Source: Candidatus Hydrogenedens sp. (lineage in GTDB: Bacteria; Hydrogenedentota; Hydrogenedentia; Hydrogenedentales; Hydrogenedentaceae). Taken from it: 64,000 nt of DNA. Location: NCBI GenBank assembly GCA_035361075.1, contig DAOSBX010000008.1, positions 1-64,000 of the forward strand, read 5' to 3'. A model generated the notes under the pieces. That model worked only from the letters and a program-made list of their open reading frames with translations. It searched no databases and was not told the DNA's origin. Made by a program: the position numbers and the translations under genes. Positions 41,928-51,812 of the stretch are shown piece by piece; the stretch's first letter is position 1; every line of letters begins with the position of its first letter.

Positions 41928-42749
41928 ATGAGAGATATATTACAATTAGAATTTGATTTTGATTCCATTGAAAAACGTGATATTGATATAAATGCAATAG
42001 AAACATCAAGTCACATCAAACATCAGAACAATAATACCAATCAGTTCATTAAACAGCCAGAAAAATTCCTATCTTACCTTAAATCAGATTCACTTATAAA
42101 TAATATCGCAATACACAATGAACAAAATAAGGTTAAAATTATAATCAACGTAAAAACTAAAAAACGAGTACAAAGAATATATTATGCTCTTCCATCTATC
42201 TTTGATGCATCTATAAACGAATGGAAAATAATAAAAAATGTTTTTATTGGTAAATTCGCTTCAAGAGAATTAGTGCTACCCATCCTTAAAAAATATCAAA
42301 TTTATAAAAACCCAATTTATCGAGGACACAAAACCCATCAAGGTGAATTCTATGACCTCAAATATTTCTTTAATAAACTCAATCATGAATATTTTGAAAA
42401 TCATCTAACAAACAATATTTTCTGGTCTAAAAGTAAATTCAAAAAACGAGCCCGTGGATATCTTTTAGGATATTTTAATTGGAATTCTTTAACTGTATAT
42501 ATAAGTCAACTACTGGATAGTAATTTAATTCCTGAGGAAGTTCTCGAAGTTATTATTTATCATGAATTAGTTCATGCATTTATATTTACCCAACAATCAA
42601 TTTATGAAAAACCTCACGGATTAGAATTTAAAAAATATTATTACAGACATCCGAAAGCAAAAATAATAGAGAAATTCATAAATACGAAAGAATTCGAAAC
42701 ACTAATGAAAAAGGTTATACAGACCAAAAAAAAGAGGCTCTCAAATTAA
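41928..42749 (+). CDS. SprT-like zinc metalloprotease family protein with N-terminal extension
   Basis: 273 residues. The C-terminal part (~130-250) has YFNKLNHEYFENHLTNNIFWS, ISQLLDSNLIPEEVLEVIIYHELVHAF and PHGLEFKKYY: the zinc motif HELVH (HExxH) and a third His in PHGxEF, as in SprT-like proteases and the human Spartan family. The first ~125 residues do not match anything I recognise and are a Lys/Asn/Ile-rich, possibly beta-rich, domain. Spartan-type proteases degrade DNA-protein crosslinks, but bacterial SprT-like proteins are mostly uncharacterised. It overlaps nothing; a membrane-protein gene starts one base after its stop and may be coupled. Confidence 0.75.
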   Translation: MRDILQLEFDFDSIEKRDIDINAIETSSHIKHQNNNTNQFIKQPEKFLSYLKSDSLINNIAIHNEQNKVKIIINVKTKKRVQRIYYALPSIFDASINEWKIIKNVFIGKFASRELVLPILKKYQIYKNPIYRGHKTHQGEFYDLKYFFNKLNHEYFENHLTNNIFWSKSKFKKRARGYLLGYFNWNSLTVYISQLLDSNLIPEEVLEVIIYHELVHAFIFTQQSIYEKPHGLEFKKYYYRHPKAKIIEKFINTKEFETLMKKVIQTKKKRLSN

Positions 42750-42750
42750 A

Positions 42751-43302
42751 ATGATAAATCTTAACAAACGTTTATTACTAATTATAATCATTACCTTATT
42801 ATCCCTTGTTATAAGTCTTTTCGTCGGTTATAGAGCCACTTACTTCCTCATCACAACATATGTGCCTCATTTGACAATCCCTGAAAAAGACCTAAATGCA
42901 ATAAGAGAAGTTTGGGTTTCAACCTTGATACTTTCAAAATTACTATTAGAGTACCACATAAAAACAGAAGACAAAGAGAATACTCCCTTCGAAATACAAC
43001 AAGCATGGATAAATAACACTTTTTCCCCCCTAATCTATAAAATTAGAGAAAATGTGCTTCAAAAAATAAAAACGTACAAAAATGCCCCCCCACAGATAAA
43101 CAATCTATACAAAAAATTTATACATCTCTGTGAACGCATACAAAACATGCTCCAGTTTCCCAACGACAATGCCCTTAAAAAAGCCATTTATCAAGATTTC
43201 TATCAATACCTAAAAGATATTGATGAACTGGTTGAAAACAAAAATATAAAAAGTATTATCCCCGTCGAAAAGACCATACTTGAATTCGAAAAAGTTTTGT
43301 AA
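42751..43302 (+). CDS. Hypothetical membrane-anchored protein
   Basis: 183 residues, unrecognised. A single transmembrane helix (~8-27, LLLIIIITLLSLVISLFVG) is followed by ~155 residues rich in Lys, Glu and Ile with helical character, no cysteines at motif spacing and no catalytic pattern. The architecture (TM plus extracytoplasmic helical domain) suggests a sensor-type or scaffold domain. It starts one base after the SprT-like gene and precedes the ECF sigma gene by 76 bp. I cannot name a function. Confidence 0.55.
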   Translation: MINLNKRLLLIIIITLLSLVISLFVGYRATYFLITTYVPHLTIPEKDLNAIREVWVSTLILSKLLLEYHIKTEDKENTPFEIQQAWINNTFSPLIYKIRENVLQKIKTYKNAPPQINNLYKKFIHLCERIQNMLQFPNDNALKKAIYQDFYQYLKDIDELVENKNIKSIIPVEKTILEFEKVL

Positions 43303-43317
43303 AGAATTTATAGTAAC

Positions 43318-43367
43318 AAAAGTGAAACTTAAATGTATATATAATTACCAATAAAAGTGAAATTTAA
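43318..43367 (+). promoter_or_regulatory. 15-bp direct repeats upstream of the ECF sigma factor gene
   Basis: AAAAGTGAAACTTAA (43318-43332) and AAAAGTGAAATTTAA (43353-43367) differ at one base and start 35 bp apart, immediately before the sigma gene (ATG 43379). An ECF sigma factor often controls its own promoter, so these may include a promoter element or activator site; the distance between them equals about 3.3 helical turns. Confidence 0.4.
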
Positions 43368-43378
43368 TAGGGAATAGT

Positions 43379-44020
43379 ATGAACAACTCACTACAATTTA
43401 TGGATGGTGATAAAACACCACGTTCTTCTTACTCAGATGAAGCATTAATGACCCTACTTGCTCATGGAGAAGAAACCGCACTCATTGAATTAGTTCAAAG
43501 ATACCAAAATGAAGTATTTCGTTTTTGTTACCATTATTTGAGAGATATAGAAATGGCAAAAGACGCCGTGCAAGAAGTTTTCCTTCGTCTTTATATCGCA
43601 CGTGACCGATACAACTCCGAAAAAAGACTTAAACCATGGTTATTATGTATCGCCCGAAACCTATGCCTGAACGAATTAAAAAGACAAAAGTTAATACATT
43701 TTGAAACATTCGATAGTTATATCGAAAACCAAAATTATGAGCAAAGTGAACCAACGAAGCAAGGCTTCGAAAACCAAAAATCCCTTACACCCTTTGAAAA
43801 ACTTGTCATAGAAGAACGCCAAAAAATACTTTGGGATGAATTAAACAAACTACCTGAAGATGCTCGTGAAGTTATCGTACTTCGCTATTTTGAAAAAATG
43901 CATGCGAGAGATATTGCCGAAATCCTTGATACTACCGAAGGTGCCGTTCGAACAAAACTTCACAGAATATTGAAATACTTAAAAGATAGGTTAGATGAGC
44001 GGAAAGATTTCGATGAATAA
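43379..44020 (+). CDS. RNA polymerase ECF-type sigma-70 family factor
   Basis: 213 residues of the group 4 (ECF) class. Region 2: LIELVQRYQNEVFRFCYHYL then DAVQEVFLRLY. Region 4: LPEDAREVIVLRYFEKMHARDIAEILDTTEGAVRTKLHRI. The linker between regions 2 and 4 is about 50 residues and charged. It directs RNA polymerase to a small regulon. AGGGAATAGT precedes the ATG. It is followed by, and overlapping 8 nt with, an anti-sigma-like gene, the usual sigma/anti-sigma arrangement, so it is likely released by an envelope signal. Confidence 0.9.
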   Translation: MNNSLQFMDGDKTPRSSYSDEALMTLLAHGEETALIELVQRYQNEVFRFCYHYLRDIEMAKDAVQEVFLRLYIARDRYNSEKRLKPWLLCIARNLCLNELKRQKLIHFETFDSYIENQNYEQSEPTKQGFENQKSLTPFEKLVIEERQKILWDELNKLPEDAREVIVLRYFEKMHARDIAEILDTTEGAVRTKLHRILKYLKDRLDERKDFDE

Positions 44021-45983
44021 CGATTGTGAAAAATATAGAGAACAATTATACTACGGAATAATATCAGAAGAGATAAATGAGATATTTTATTCTGAGCATA
44101 TCGATAAGTGTGCCGAATGCAAAAATTTCGTCGAAAAAATAAAAGAAATGCAAAATAATTTGATAACCATAGGTGAAAATTTACAAAAAACCTTACCAAA
44201 AATAGATATTAAAGAAACAATATTTACAGAAATATCTAAAGTTAAAAATGGGGAACAAGTTATTCGCAATGCTATTGACAAAGAAGACGTAATTCCAGAA
44301 TTTGTAGAATGGAATTTATACATCGAAGAAGAAGTCAATGATGTCTCACGGTATAGGTGTGAACTAAAATTAGAACATTCCTTACTATTAAGAGATGAAA
44401 TTGAACAAATATGCCAAATCCACCAATCTTTAAATAACATAGGAAGCACATGGGAAGCACCAGTATTAGATACAGACCTATTACCGTCTATTTTAGAAAA
44501 AATTAATCATTATAAAGAAAAGCAAGAAGAGAAAATAAAGTCGATAGAAAAATTAGAAGAAGAACTCTTTGAACTTTCCTCAGCCATTACACCAGCACTG
44601 AATGACGTTGATATCTCTGCTCAAGTAGCAAAAAAAATTAAAGGAAAAGACTACTTAACAAAAAACAAAGAAAAACCAAAAATATTCAAACTAAAATCCA
44701 ACATCACATCTAATAGAAACGAAAAATCAAAAGACAAAATAGCCACAAAACATGCATCGTATAACTATGTTATTCCTTTGGCAATAGCCGCCGTCCTCGT
44801 ACTTACATTACTCGGTGTCTTTATAAACTTTTCCTTAAATCAAGATTTAACAAATCGTCAGATAGACACCGCTACAAATTCAAATATTAAAGAAAATAAC
44901 ACAATACGTAATGATACTTATAAAACAACCCAGCCATTCTATCAGATAGACTCCGAATCAAATTCCCAGAATAAACAAATAGCCATTAAGATGGACAATG
45001 GCAAGTCTACCCATAGGAAAAATTATGTTGAAGGTGCACTTTCTGTTTGGACAAATCAACTAAAAGAAAATGCATTAGCCAACGCTGGGAAACTAATGCG
45101 AATGGGGGTCTGGGCAACCCTTTCCCCAGAAGAAGCAAGAGAATTACTCCAACAATCAGGCCTTTCACCAGAAGCAGTTTTAGGTGCGGTTCAATTCCTA
45201 CCTCCAGATGAAGCACGTGTCGTCCTTCAAGCAGCAATAGACAATAACCCAAATGATGCATATCTCCGCTACGCTATGGTTCAAACACTGATGAAACTTG
45301 ATAATGTATCCAACGATGATATTTACAATCATTTAACAGAGTGGAGTCAATTAGACCCATCAAATGCCCTTCCTCATTTTATAGAAGCAGAACTTTATAT
45401 GAAAAATGGACTGCCCGACAAAGCAATAAATTGCATTACAGATGCCAACAGTGCCACAAATTATAATTCTTACTCCACTATTACAGCCAAAGCATACATG
45501 GAAGCACTATTAGCAAAAGGAGTAGACCCAGAAATGGCAAAACTGCTCGCTTCCGCATCGTTGGGTTTGCGAGAAAGTCAAGATTTAGAAAACATGGTTC
45601 AAACCCTCTTAGATTACGGTAAATACTATGAGGATATAGGAGATTACGAAACCGCTTTGTTAATCTACGAAGCATTGAAAAATCTCGGTGTAAAAATAGA
45701 TACAAGCTCCACACTAATTCAAGAAAGAATAGCTGGACTTGAATATGCTCAGAAAGCAGTAAATGCTATGTTGCGGATACTTAGTTCGACAAATACCTTA
45801 TCCGATACCCAATCCCTTATCGATTTTACCCAGACACTGAACGAAATGATGACCAATTACAACCTTGCTCTGAATAATTTCTATAAATTATTCGATACCG
45901 ATAACCCAGCACTAATTCTTGATGTTTTAAATACATACCTCACTAACGGCAATGTAACGATAAAATCGACAAATCAACAATAG
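44013..45983 (+). CDS. Anti-sigma factor-like membrane protein with periplasmic TPR domain
   Basis: 656 residues from ATG 44013 (AGCGGAAAG upstream at about 8-10 nt); an in-frame ATG at 43995 is an alternative. The N-terminal zinc-finger-like anti-sigma domain has H-x3-C-x2-C in EHIDKCAECKNF. About residues 45-245 are a charged linker with EEELFELSSAI. One transmembrane helix (~250-272, IPLAIAAVLVLTLLGVF) follows. The rest is periplasmic, with TPR-type helices (LPDKAINCITDANSA, YEDIGDYETALLIYEALKN). The gene overlaps the sigma gene's stop by 8 nt. The TPR part probably senses an envelope protein or peptide; inference. Confidence 0.7.
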   Translation: MNNDCEKYREQLYYGIISEEINEIFYSEHIDKCAECKNFVEKIKEMQNNLITIGENLQKTLPKIDIKETIFTEISKVKNGEQVIRNAIDKEDVIPEFVEWNLYIEEEVNDVSRYRCELKLEHSLLLRDEIEQICQIHQSLNNIGSTWEAPVLDTDLLPSILEKINHYKEKQEEKIKSIEKLEEELFELSSAITPALNDVDISAQVAKKIKGKDYLTKNKEKPKIFKLKSNITSNRNEKSKDKIATKHASYNYVIPLAIAAVLVLTLLGVFINFSLNQDLTNRQIDTATNSNIKENNTIRNDTYKTTQPFYQIDSESNSQNKQIAIKMDNGKSTHRKNYVEGALSVWTNQLKENALANAGKLMRMGVWATLSPEEARELLQQSGLSPEAVLGAVQFLPPDEARVVLQAAIDNNPNDAYLRYAMVQTLMKLDNVSNDDIYNHLTEWSQLDPSNALPHFIEAELYMKNGLPDKAINCITDANSATNYNSYSTITAKAYMEALLAKGVDPEMAKLLASASLGLRESQDLENMVQTLLDYGKYYEDIGDYETALLIYEALKNLGVKIDTSSTLIQERIAGLEYAQKAVNAMLRILSSTNTLSDTQSLIDFTQTLNEMMTNYNLALNNFYKLFDTDNPALILDVLNTYLTNGNVTIKSTNQQ

Positions 45984-45997
45984 AATAATAACCTACA

Positions 45998-47260
45998 TCA
46001 TACATTCGGTTGCCGTTCATTAGGTCCTGTGTATATCTGCCTTGGACGATGAATCCGTGTATCTGGGTCATTCCTCATCTCTAACCAATGGGCAATCCAG
46101 CCTGGAATCCTTCCTAATGAAAACAATACAGTAAACATTTGTGTCGGGATACCCATCGCACGATAGAGAATACCACTGTAAAAGTCAATATTTGGATACA
46201 ACTTTTTCTCAATAAAATAGGCATCATTTAAAGCAACGTCTTCTAAATTCTTAGCAATCTCTAATAATGGATCATTAATCCCCATTTCTGAAAAAATAGA
46301 ATCAACCGCACCTTTTAGCAGTTTTGCACGTGGGTCATAATTTTTGTAAACACGATGCCCAAATCCCATTAAACGGAAGTCTGAGTTCTTCTTTTTGGCT
46401 AATTCCACATATTTTTTATAGTTGGCTCCATCATTATAAATCATCTGTAACATATTCAATACCGCTTCATTAGCACCCCCATGTAAACGTCCCCATAACG
46501 CACTAATTCCAGCCGAAACACTTACATATAGATTCGCCATCGAACTTCCTACCATCCTTACTGTTGATGTACTACAATTTTGTTCATGGTCAACATGCAA
46601 AATTAACAACAAATCGAGTGCCTTCTCAAACACCTTGGGTACAACATAATCTTCCGCAGGAGACGCAAACATCATTCGCAAAAAATTCGCACAATAAGAA
46701 TGGTCTGTTCGTGGATATATATACGGCTCGCCAACAGATTTTTTATATGAAAATGCCGCTATTGTTTTTGCCTGACCAATAATTCGGACAATGATATTAT
46801 TTATATCCTCTTTTTCATAATTAGGATAAAATGAAGGCATTGCCGCTACCATAGAACTTAAAATACTCATCGGATGTGCATTATCAGGAAAAAAAGAGAA
46901 AAAGTTTACCATCCCTTGATGTATAAAACTATTCAGCGTGAGTTGTCTTCTCCATTCTTTTGCCTGTGCTGGTGTCGGCAATTCTCCATATATCAATAAG
47001 TATGCAATCTGAGAAAAAGGGAATTTTCCCGCTAATGATTCAATGGGATAACCACGATACCGCAATATACCTTTTTCTCCATCAATATATGTTATCCCAC
47101 TTTTGCATGAACCCGTATTGCCATATCCTGGGTCATAAGTTAATGCACCAGTCGTTTCACGAAGCTTTCGAATATCAATGCCGATTTCTTTTTCAGTTCC
47201 TTCAAATACTGGTAATTCATATTCATTACCTCTTAAAATTAATTTGCATGTTTCTGTCAT
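45998..47260 (-). CDS. gltA: Citrate synthase
   Basis: 420 residues; condenses oxaloacetate and acetyl-CoA in the TCA cycle. Active-site blocks: GSSMANLYVSVSAGISALWG, RLHGGANEAVL (His), FGHRVYKNYDPRAK (His) and DFYSGILYRAMGIP (Asp). The N-terminal KSGITYIDGEKGILRYRGYP is standard. The long N-terminus and YKNYDPR variant are the form of hexameric Gram-negative (type II) enzymes. It converges on the anti-sigma gene with only 14 bp between stops. A single gene, no TCA neighbours. Confidence 0.95.
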   Translation of the reverse strand: MTETCKLILRGNEYELPVFEGTEKEIGIDIRKLRETTGALTYDPGYGNTGSCKSGITYIDGEKGILRYRGYPIESLAGKFPFSQIAYLLIYGELPTPAQAKEWRRQLTLNSFIHQGMVNFFSFFPDNAHPMSILSSMVAAMPSFYPNYEKEDINNIIVRIIGQAKTIAAFSYKKSVGEPYIYPRTDHSYCANFLRMMFASPAEDYVVPKVFEKALDLLLILHVDHEQNCSTSTVRMVGSSMANLYVSVSAGISALWGRLHGGANEAVLNMLQMIYNDGANYKKYVELAKKKNSDFRLMGFGHRVYKNYDPRAKLLKGAVDSIFSEMGINDPLLEIAKNLEDVALNDAYFIEKKLYPNIDFYSGILYRAMGIPTQMFTVLFSLGRIPGWIAHWLEMRNDPDTRIHRPRQIYTGPNERQPNV

Positions 47261-47350
47261 ATCTATACCTTTCTTTTTTTATTTCAAGGTTACTAAAAAT
47301 TAGCAGAAAATTATATCAAAATTTAATAATTAAATGCTGTCCAAACCAAA

Positions 47351-48940
47351 TTATTTTTTAAGGACGAGATATAAAACTTGGTTTATTTCCTTGATACCTA
47401 ATAACCATGCAATAAAAAGATACAATGTGAAACAAGTAGAACCCATAAAAAAAACATATAGCCCAAGTTTTAGAGTCCCACTTATACTATTTAGATTCAC
47501 AAGCATGTTTATTATAAAAAATATACCTATAATAAAAAAAATGGAAATCACATATTTCATGATATTCAATAAATATTCTTTGTTAACTAAATTACCCAAC
47601 CTAAAACTGAGAATTACAAAGAGTGATAAAAAATTAACCCAGAATGAAATAGCGGTTGATAAAACCAATCCTATATAGCCTAATGGTCCTACAAGAATAA
47701 TATTTAAAATGATGTTTAAAATCATACTTATTGATGAGATAATAACAGGTATACTTGTATTATTCATAGCATAAAACCCCTGAATTAAAACCTTTACCCC
47801 TGAAAACCCAATCACGCCAATAGAATAAATTATAATAGCATGTGCTGTTTTCTCTGTTAATTCTGCACCAAAATGACCCCTTTCAAATAGCAGTTTTACA
47901 GTTGGTTTACTTAGTAATATCAAAATTACCATAGTAGGTAATATCATAAATAAGGTTTGTAATGTCCCCTCCCTTAACGCCTGTTTTATCTTATATATCT
48001 CTTTGTTAGCAAAATACTTGGATAATTCAGGCAATATGGATACAGATATGGCTGTGCCAAATATTGCAAGTGGCAATTGAATAAGTCGATTTGCATAAAA
48101 CAAAGCAGATACCGTTCCTTCAGGAAGGGAATAAGAAAAAAAACTATCTACAAGTTTATTTATTTCTCCAGCCGCCTGACCAAAAATAACAGGGAGTAAT
48201 AATAAAAATGCCTTTCGAACTCCTTCATTATACCAGTTTTTTGTAAAAGTAGGGGCTCTTAACCTTTTCCATACCGCTAAAAATAAAACAACTGCCTGTA
48301 AAATACCTCCTAACCAAAGACCTATAACTAACGACCAGATAATATCAATTTGTAAAAAATAAGGGATAAAGATACAAATAATAAGTGAAATATTAAGTAA
48401 AGCGGGTGCCATCCCTGGTGTCTTATAATCCCCCAATATAAACAATGGTGCCATCATAAACACCGCAATTCCTATCCAGAACAAATATGGAAAGCACCAC
48501 TGAAGTATTAATACTGCAAGATTTAGTTGTTCCTCTGTTTTCGGAGTTTCTTTAGTAATAGTATGAAGCGTGTCTATTATATTAGGAATGAATGGCATAA
48601 ACAGAACACCAAAAACTGATACAACAATTAATATCACAAACATAGTCGAAAAAAGAGAGTTCGTCAATTTCCGCATCTCTTCTATCCCGCCTTTTTCTTT
48701 ATACTCAGAAAGAACAGGAACAAATGAAGCATTAACCGCACCCTCACCAAGGAGATCCCTAAAGGTATTTGGTAGCCGAAAAGCAAATAGGAAAGTATCA
48801 CGGGAAAAATCAGGCACATACCACCCCATTAATATATCCCGAACAAGCCCCAATAAGCGACTGAATAGCGTCCCTACTGCGAAAATAAGAGCATATTTCC
48901 ACCGTGAGATAGTCGCTTTTTCATGAGTTTCAGGAGACAT
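47351..48940 (-). CDS. murJ: Lipid II flippase MurJ
   Basis: 529 residues with about 14 transmembrane helices of the MOP superfamily. It translocates lipid II across the inner membrane. Typical blocks: GTLFSRLLGLVRDILMG, RLPNTFRDLLGEGAVNASFVPV, ALFYANRLIQLPLAIFG and AVSISVLPELSKYF. The ATG at 48940 is chosen (GGGGGA about 10 nt upstream); a start at 48985 would add 15 residues within the lnt reading region. It overlaps the end of lnt by 11 nt, so it is co-translated. MurJ is not in the dcw cluster in this window, but its substrate is made by the enzymes encoded there. Confidence 0.93.
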   Translation of the reverse strand: MSPETHEKATISRWKYALIFAVGTLFSRLLGLVRDILMGWYVPDFSRDTFLFAFRLPNTFRDLLGEGAVNASFVPVLSEYKEKGGIEEMRKLTNSLFSTMFVILIVVSVFGVLFMPFIPNIIDTLHTITKETPKTEEQLNLAVLILQWCFPYLFWIGIAVFMMAPLFILGDYKTPGMAPALLNISLIICIFIPYFLQIDIIWSLVIGLWLGGILQAVVLFLAVWKRLRAPTFTKNWYNEGVRKAFLLLLPVIFGQAAGEINKLVDSFFSYSLPEGTVSALFYANRLIQLPLAIFGTAISVSILPELSKYFANKEIYKIKQALREGTLQTLFMILPTMVILILLSKPTVKLLFERGHFGAELTEKTAHAIIIYSIGVIGFSGVKVLIQGFYAMNNTSIPVIISSISMILNIILNIILVGPLGYIGLVLSTAISFWVNFLSLFVILSFRLGNLVNKEYLLNIMKYVISIFFIIGIFFIINMLVNLNSISGTLKLGLYVFFMGSTCFTLYLFIAWLLGIKEINQVLYLVLKK

Positions 48941-50528
48941 AAGTTGTGGTTCCCCCTTTATTCCTATTACGAATAAATGTATCAATGAGCAAAAAGAGTA
49001 TCCCTAAGATTCCAACCATCATAGAAACATAATCAGGATTTAAAAATGAAGATATTCTTTCAGAGGGACAGGGAAGTGTAAAAATACCGCCTAACCGGGC
49101 TCTTACACTAATTCCTGGGTTGTTTAATATAGGTTCGAATAAATAGGTTTTATCCCTACCGATGAGAATATGAGCCACATAAAATTTGCCATGTGGGTCA
49201 AATATACCTGAGATACCCGTGTTGGTACAGTGAATCACAGGTAGACGGGTTTCGATGGCACGCATACGGCATATTTCTAACTCCTGCGGTAAAGCATTTG
49301 TCCCGCCAAACCATGATAGATTGGTTAAAACGACTAAGGCAGTTGCCCCATTTTTTCGTAAGTGATGTGCCATATTTGAAAAAAGGACCTCGAAACATAT
49401 CAAAGGCCCAATTTTATTATGCTCATTGATTGAGAATATTTTTTGTTCCTTTCCCGAACTTACATCATAAGGCAAAATATTTCGTAAAAAAGGCAAAAAC
49501 TGAGCAAGAGGTAAATACTCACCAAAAGGTGCTAAGTGAACCTTATCATAATAATCCATGACATTCCCCTCTGGATTTATCCACACACACGAGTTATAAT
49601 CACCACCTTCTTCATCCAAACGTGTTGTTCCAGTTATTAGATGAACGGACTGCTTTTGTGCAAAGTCCTGTAATAGATCTAATATCCCAGGTGTAGAATA
49701 GTCCGTCATTACTAATGCCTCAGGCCAAAAAACAATATCTACCTTCTGATTCTTTAATAATGTGTTTGAATATTGTACTGCCCATTCCACCATATCCCGA
49801 TACCATATCGGGTCAAATTTCATCTCTTGCGGAAAATTAGGCTGAATAATTGCTACTCGGGTAGTCCCTTCTTTAATGGATGTATTGAGTAATAATAGCC
49901 AGCCTATAAAATGAACAACTAAAATGACACATACAACATGAATTATGGATTTTAACCGATGAGTTTTTTGGATAATCGCCTCTGCTATAAATATATTTGC
50001 TAATATAATGAAAAAGGATAATAAAGGGACACTACCTAAAGAGGTTAACTGAGAAAAAAGCAAATTCGGACCTTGACTATACCCTAAATTACACCAGCCA
50101 AACCCCGTTAAAGCATGGGCTTGCACCCATTCCATCCCTACCCAGAGGGCACCGAAAACATAGTTACGGAAAATAGAATTTTGATGGGAAAAATGTTTAC
50201 TCACTAAAAAACCTATAATTGCCCAGAATGCAGAAAGTCCCATTGAGAGTAATTGGTAACCGATGAACGCTGGTCCACCTACCCAGAACATATTGACAAT
50301 GAGCCAGTTTAAAGTGAGTGAGTGAAAAACCCAACCACTTATAAAAAAATACAATGCTACTTTTTTAGGTTTTGTTTCTAAAAAGAAGGTTATAAATAGA
50401 GGTACAAATGCTACCCAGATTAGAATATAGAAATGAAAGTTAGGGAAGGATAGGAACGCAAGTATACCCGTTAAAATTGAAAGAAATAAAGGATTTTTTA
50501 CCCACGTTTTTATTAAGTTAATATTCAT
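48930..50528 (-). CDS. lnt: Apolipoprotein N-acyltransferase
   Basis: 532 residues; adds the third acyl chain to the lipoprotein N-terminal Cys in the inner membrane. About 6-7 transmembrane helices flank a nitrilase-like periplasmic domain with the catalytic set Glu in VFWPEALVMT, Lys in YYDKVHLAPFGEYLPL and Cys in GPLICFEVLF. Essential helix and motif order match the family. Its presence implies triacylated lipoproteins, consistent with many lipobox proteins in the window. Next gene murJ overlaps its stop. Start is the only reasonable ATG. Confidence 0.93.
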   Translation of the reverse strand: MNINLIKTWVKNPLFLSILTGILAFLSFPNFHFYILIWVAFVPLFITFFLETKPKKVALYFFISGWVFHSLTLNWLIVNMFWVGGPAFIGYQLLSMGLSAFWAIIGFLVSKHFSHQNSIFRNYVFGALWVGMEWVQAHALTGFGWCNLGYSQGPNLLFSQLTSLGSVPLLSFFIILANIFIAEAIIQKTHRLKSIIHVVCVILVVHFIGWLLLLNTSIKEGTTRVAIIQPNFPQEMKFDPIWYRDMVEWAVQYSNTLLKNQKVDIVFWPEALVMTDYSTPGILDLLQDFAQKQSVHLITGTTRLDEEGGDYNSCVWINPEGNVMDYYDKVHLAPFGEYLPLAQFLPFLRNILPYDVSSGKEQKIFSINEHNKIGPLICFEVLFSNMAHHLRKNGATALVVLTNLSWFGGTNALPQELEICRMRAIETRLPVIHCTNTGISGIFDPHGKFYVAHILIGRDKTYLFEPILNNPGISVRARLGGIFTLPCPSERISSFLNPDYVSMMVGILGILFLLIDTFIRNRNKGGTTTYVS

Positions 50529-50615
50529 AAAGTCGTTTTGCCTGTTTTAATTTTAAACGTTACTTACATATCACTATATTATCAAAAAGGATTGGACATT
50601 TTCAGTCGGGAGGTG

Positions 50616-51812
50616 TTATAAATCATCTTGCATAGCTTTGATTTCTTCTTCTATGCGTTCCTTATTTTCCCATTTATCCCCGCGTTTTTCCCAGAAACGT
50701 AAAGCACTCGACCCCTCTTCTGACATAGAGCGAAGGTCAACGACTGTGGGCTGAACAAATATTAAGAGGTGGGTAATGTCTGCTTGAGACCGTCTTGAAC
50801 GGAATGGAATTCCGAGTAAAGGTACTTTTCCGATACCTGGTACTCGATTTTCAGATTTCCGAATATTGCGACTGGATAATCCACCTATGACTAATGTTTG
50901 ACCGTTCGGAACCATAACGAACCCCGTTTGAGACCGCTTTGAGAATACGGGTAGGTCAATGCCTCTTAGTCGGTCTATTCGGGTAATATCTGTTACGTCT
51001 AATTGTTTGATTTCAAGTTGCACCATATTGTTTGGCAAGATGGTCGGGATTAATTCAAGGTTAACTCCGATATCTTTCCATGCAACGCTTAGGTTAGGAA
51101 CGGATGCACCCTTTGTTACAGATTGGTATGGCACCTGTCCACCTGCCTTGATAGTTGCTGGTGTTCCGTTCATAACCAAGATTTCGGGTTTTGAAATGAG
51201 GTCGACGTCAGACTTTGTTTCAAGGGCACGAAATACCCCATCCAATGTTCCATAATCCCATGTAAGTATGCTGAACGTTAAACCACCCCCTTGTGGGGTC
51301 TGGATTCCAGCAGTGGCAGTGTCTGGGTCGTTACGTAGAGGTGGTTTTTCAAAGTCTGGATTTTTGTAGGGAACGTTGAAAGGTGGTTGTTTAGGATTAG
51401 GTGATGGGGCGGGTAGGGTTACAGATGAGAAGTCTTGAGAGACATCTGTTGTATTGGTTGTTATTTGAGGTATTTTAAGGTGTTCATGTTCTTCTTCTCG
51501 GTAAAATCGCACAAAGTTTAAGTTTGTTCCTAATTTTCTTAAGCCATTTTCGTTTGTTTCACTTATCCAGACCTGAACTTGAACCTGTCGTATGTCAACT
51601 GGTGGCGGTGGAGTGGGAGGAGGAGGTGGTTGTTGTTCGGCTGGAGGAGGAGGGGGAGGTGGTTGTTGTTCGGCTGGAGGGGGAGGTGGTGGTGCAGGTT
51701 GTGCATTCTGAGTGTAGGTAGGAGAAGTTAAGAAAAGTAATAAAGAGATTACTATCGTTAGCACGATGTTGATTTTTATATTTTTTAAGGATGGTATCAA
51801 AAGTTGTGTCAT
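50616..51812 (-). CDS. Short secretin-domain protein with Pro-rich linker (type II/III secretion-like)
   Basis: 398 residues. A signal peptide is followed by a Pro-rich region (~38-75) built from AEQQPPPPP repeats, then ~120 residues of mixed composition. The C-terminal half (~210-390) is a secretin C-domain: DVDLISKPEILVMNGTPATI, GGQVPYQSVTKGA, GVNLELIPTILPNNMV, GFVMVPNGQTLVIGGL and the VPGIGKVPLLGIPFRS lip motif. The N0-N3 periplasmic domains of normal secretins (500-700 residues) are missing. It could form or join an outer-membrane channel, or be a degenerate companion. Its start overlaps the previous gene by 4 nt; likely part of a secretion-type operon. Confidence 0.8.
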   Translation of the reverse strand: MTQLLIPSLKNIKINIVLTIVISLLLFLTSPTYTQNAQPAPPPPPPAEQQPPPPPPPAEQQPPPPPTPPPPVDIRQVQVQVWISETNENGLRKLGTNLNFVRFYREEEHEHLKIPQITTNTTDVSQDFSSVTLPAPSPNPKQPPFNVPYKNPDFEKPPLRNDPDTATAGIQTPQGGGLTFSILTWDYGTLDGVFRALETKSDVDLISKPEILVMNGTPATIKAGGQVPYQSVTKGASVPNLSVAWKDIGVNLELIPTILPNNMVQLEIKQLDVTDITRIDRLRGIDLPVFSKRSQTGFVMVPNGQTLVIGGLSSRNIRKSENRVPGIGKVPLLGIPFRSRRSQADITHLLIFVQPTVVDLRSMSEEGSSALRFWEKRGDKWENKERIEEEIKAMQDDL

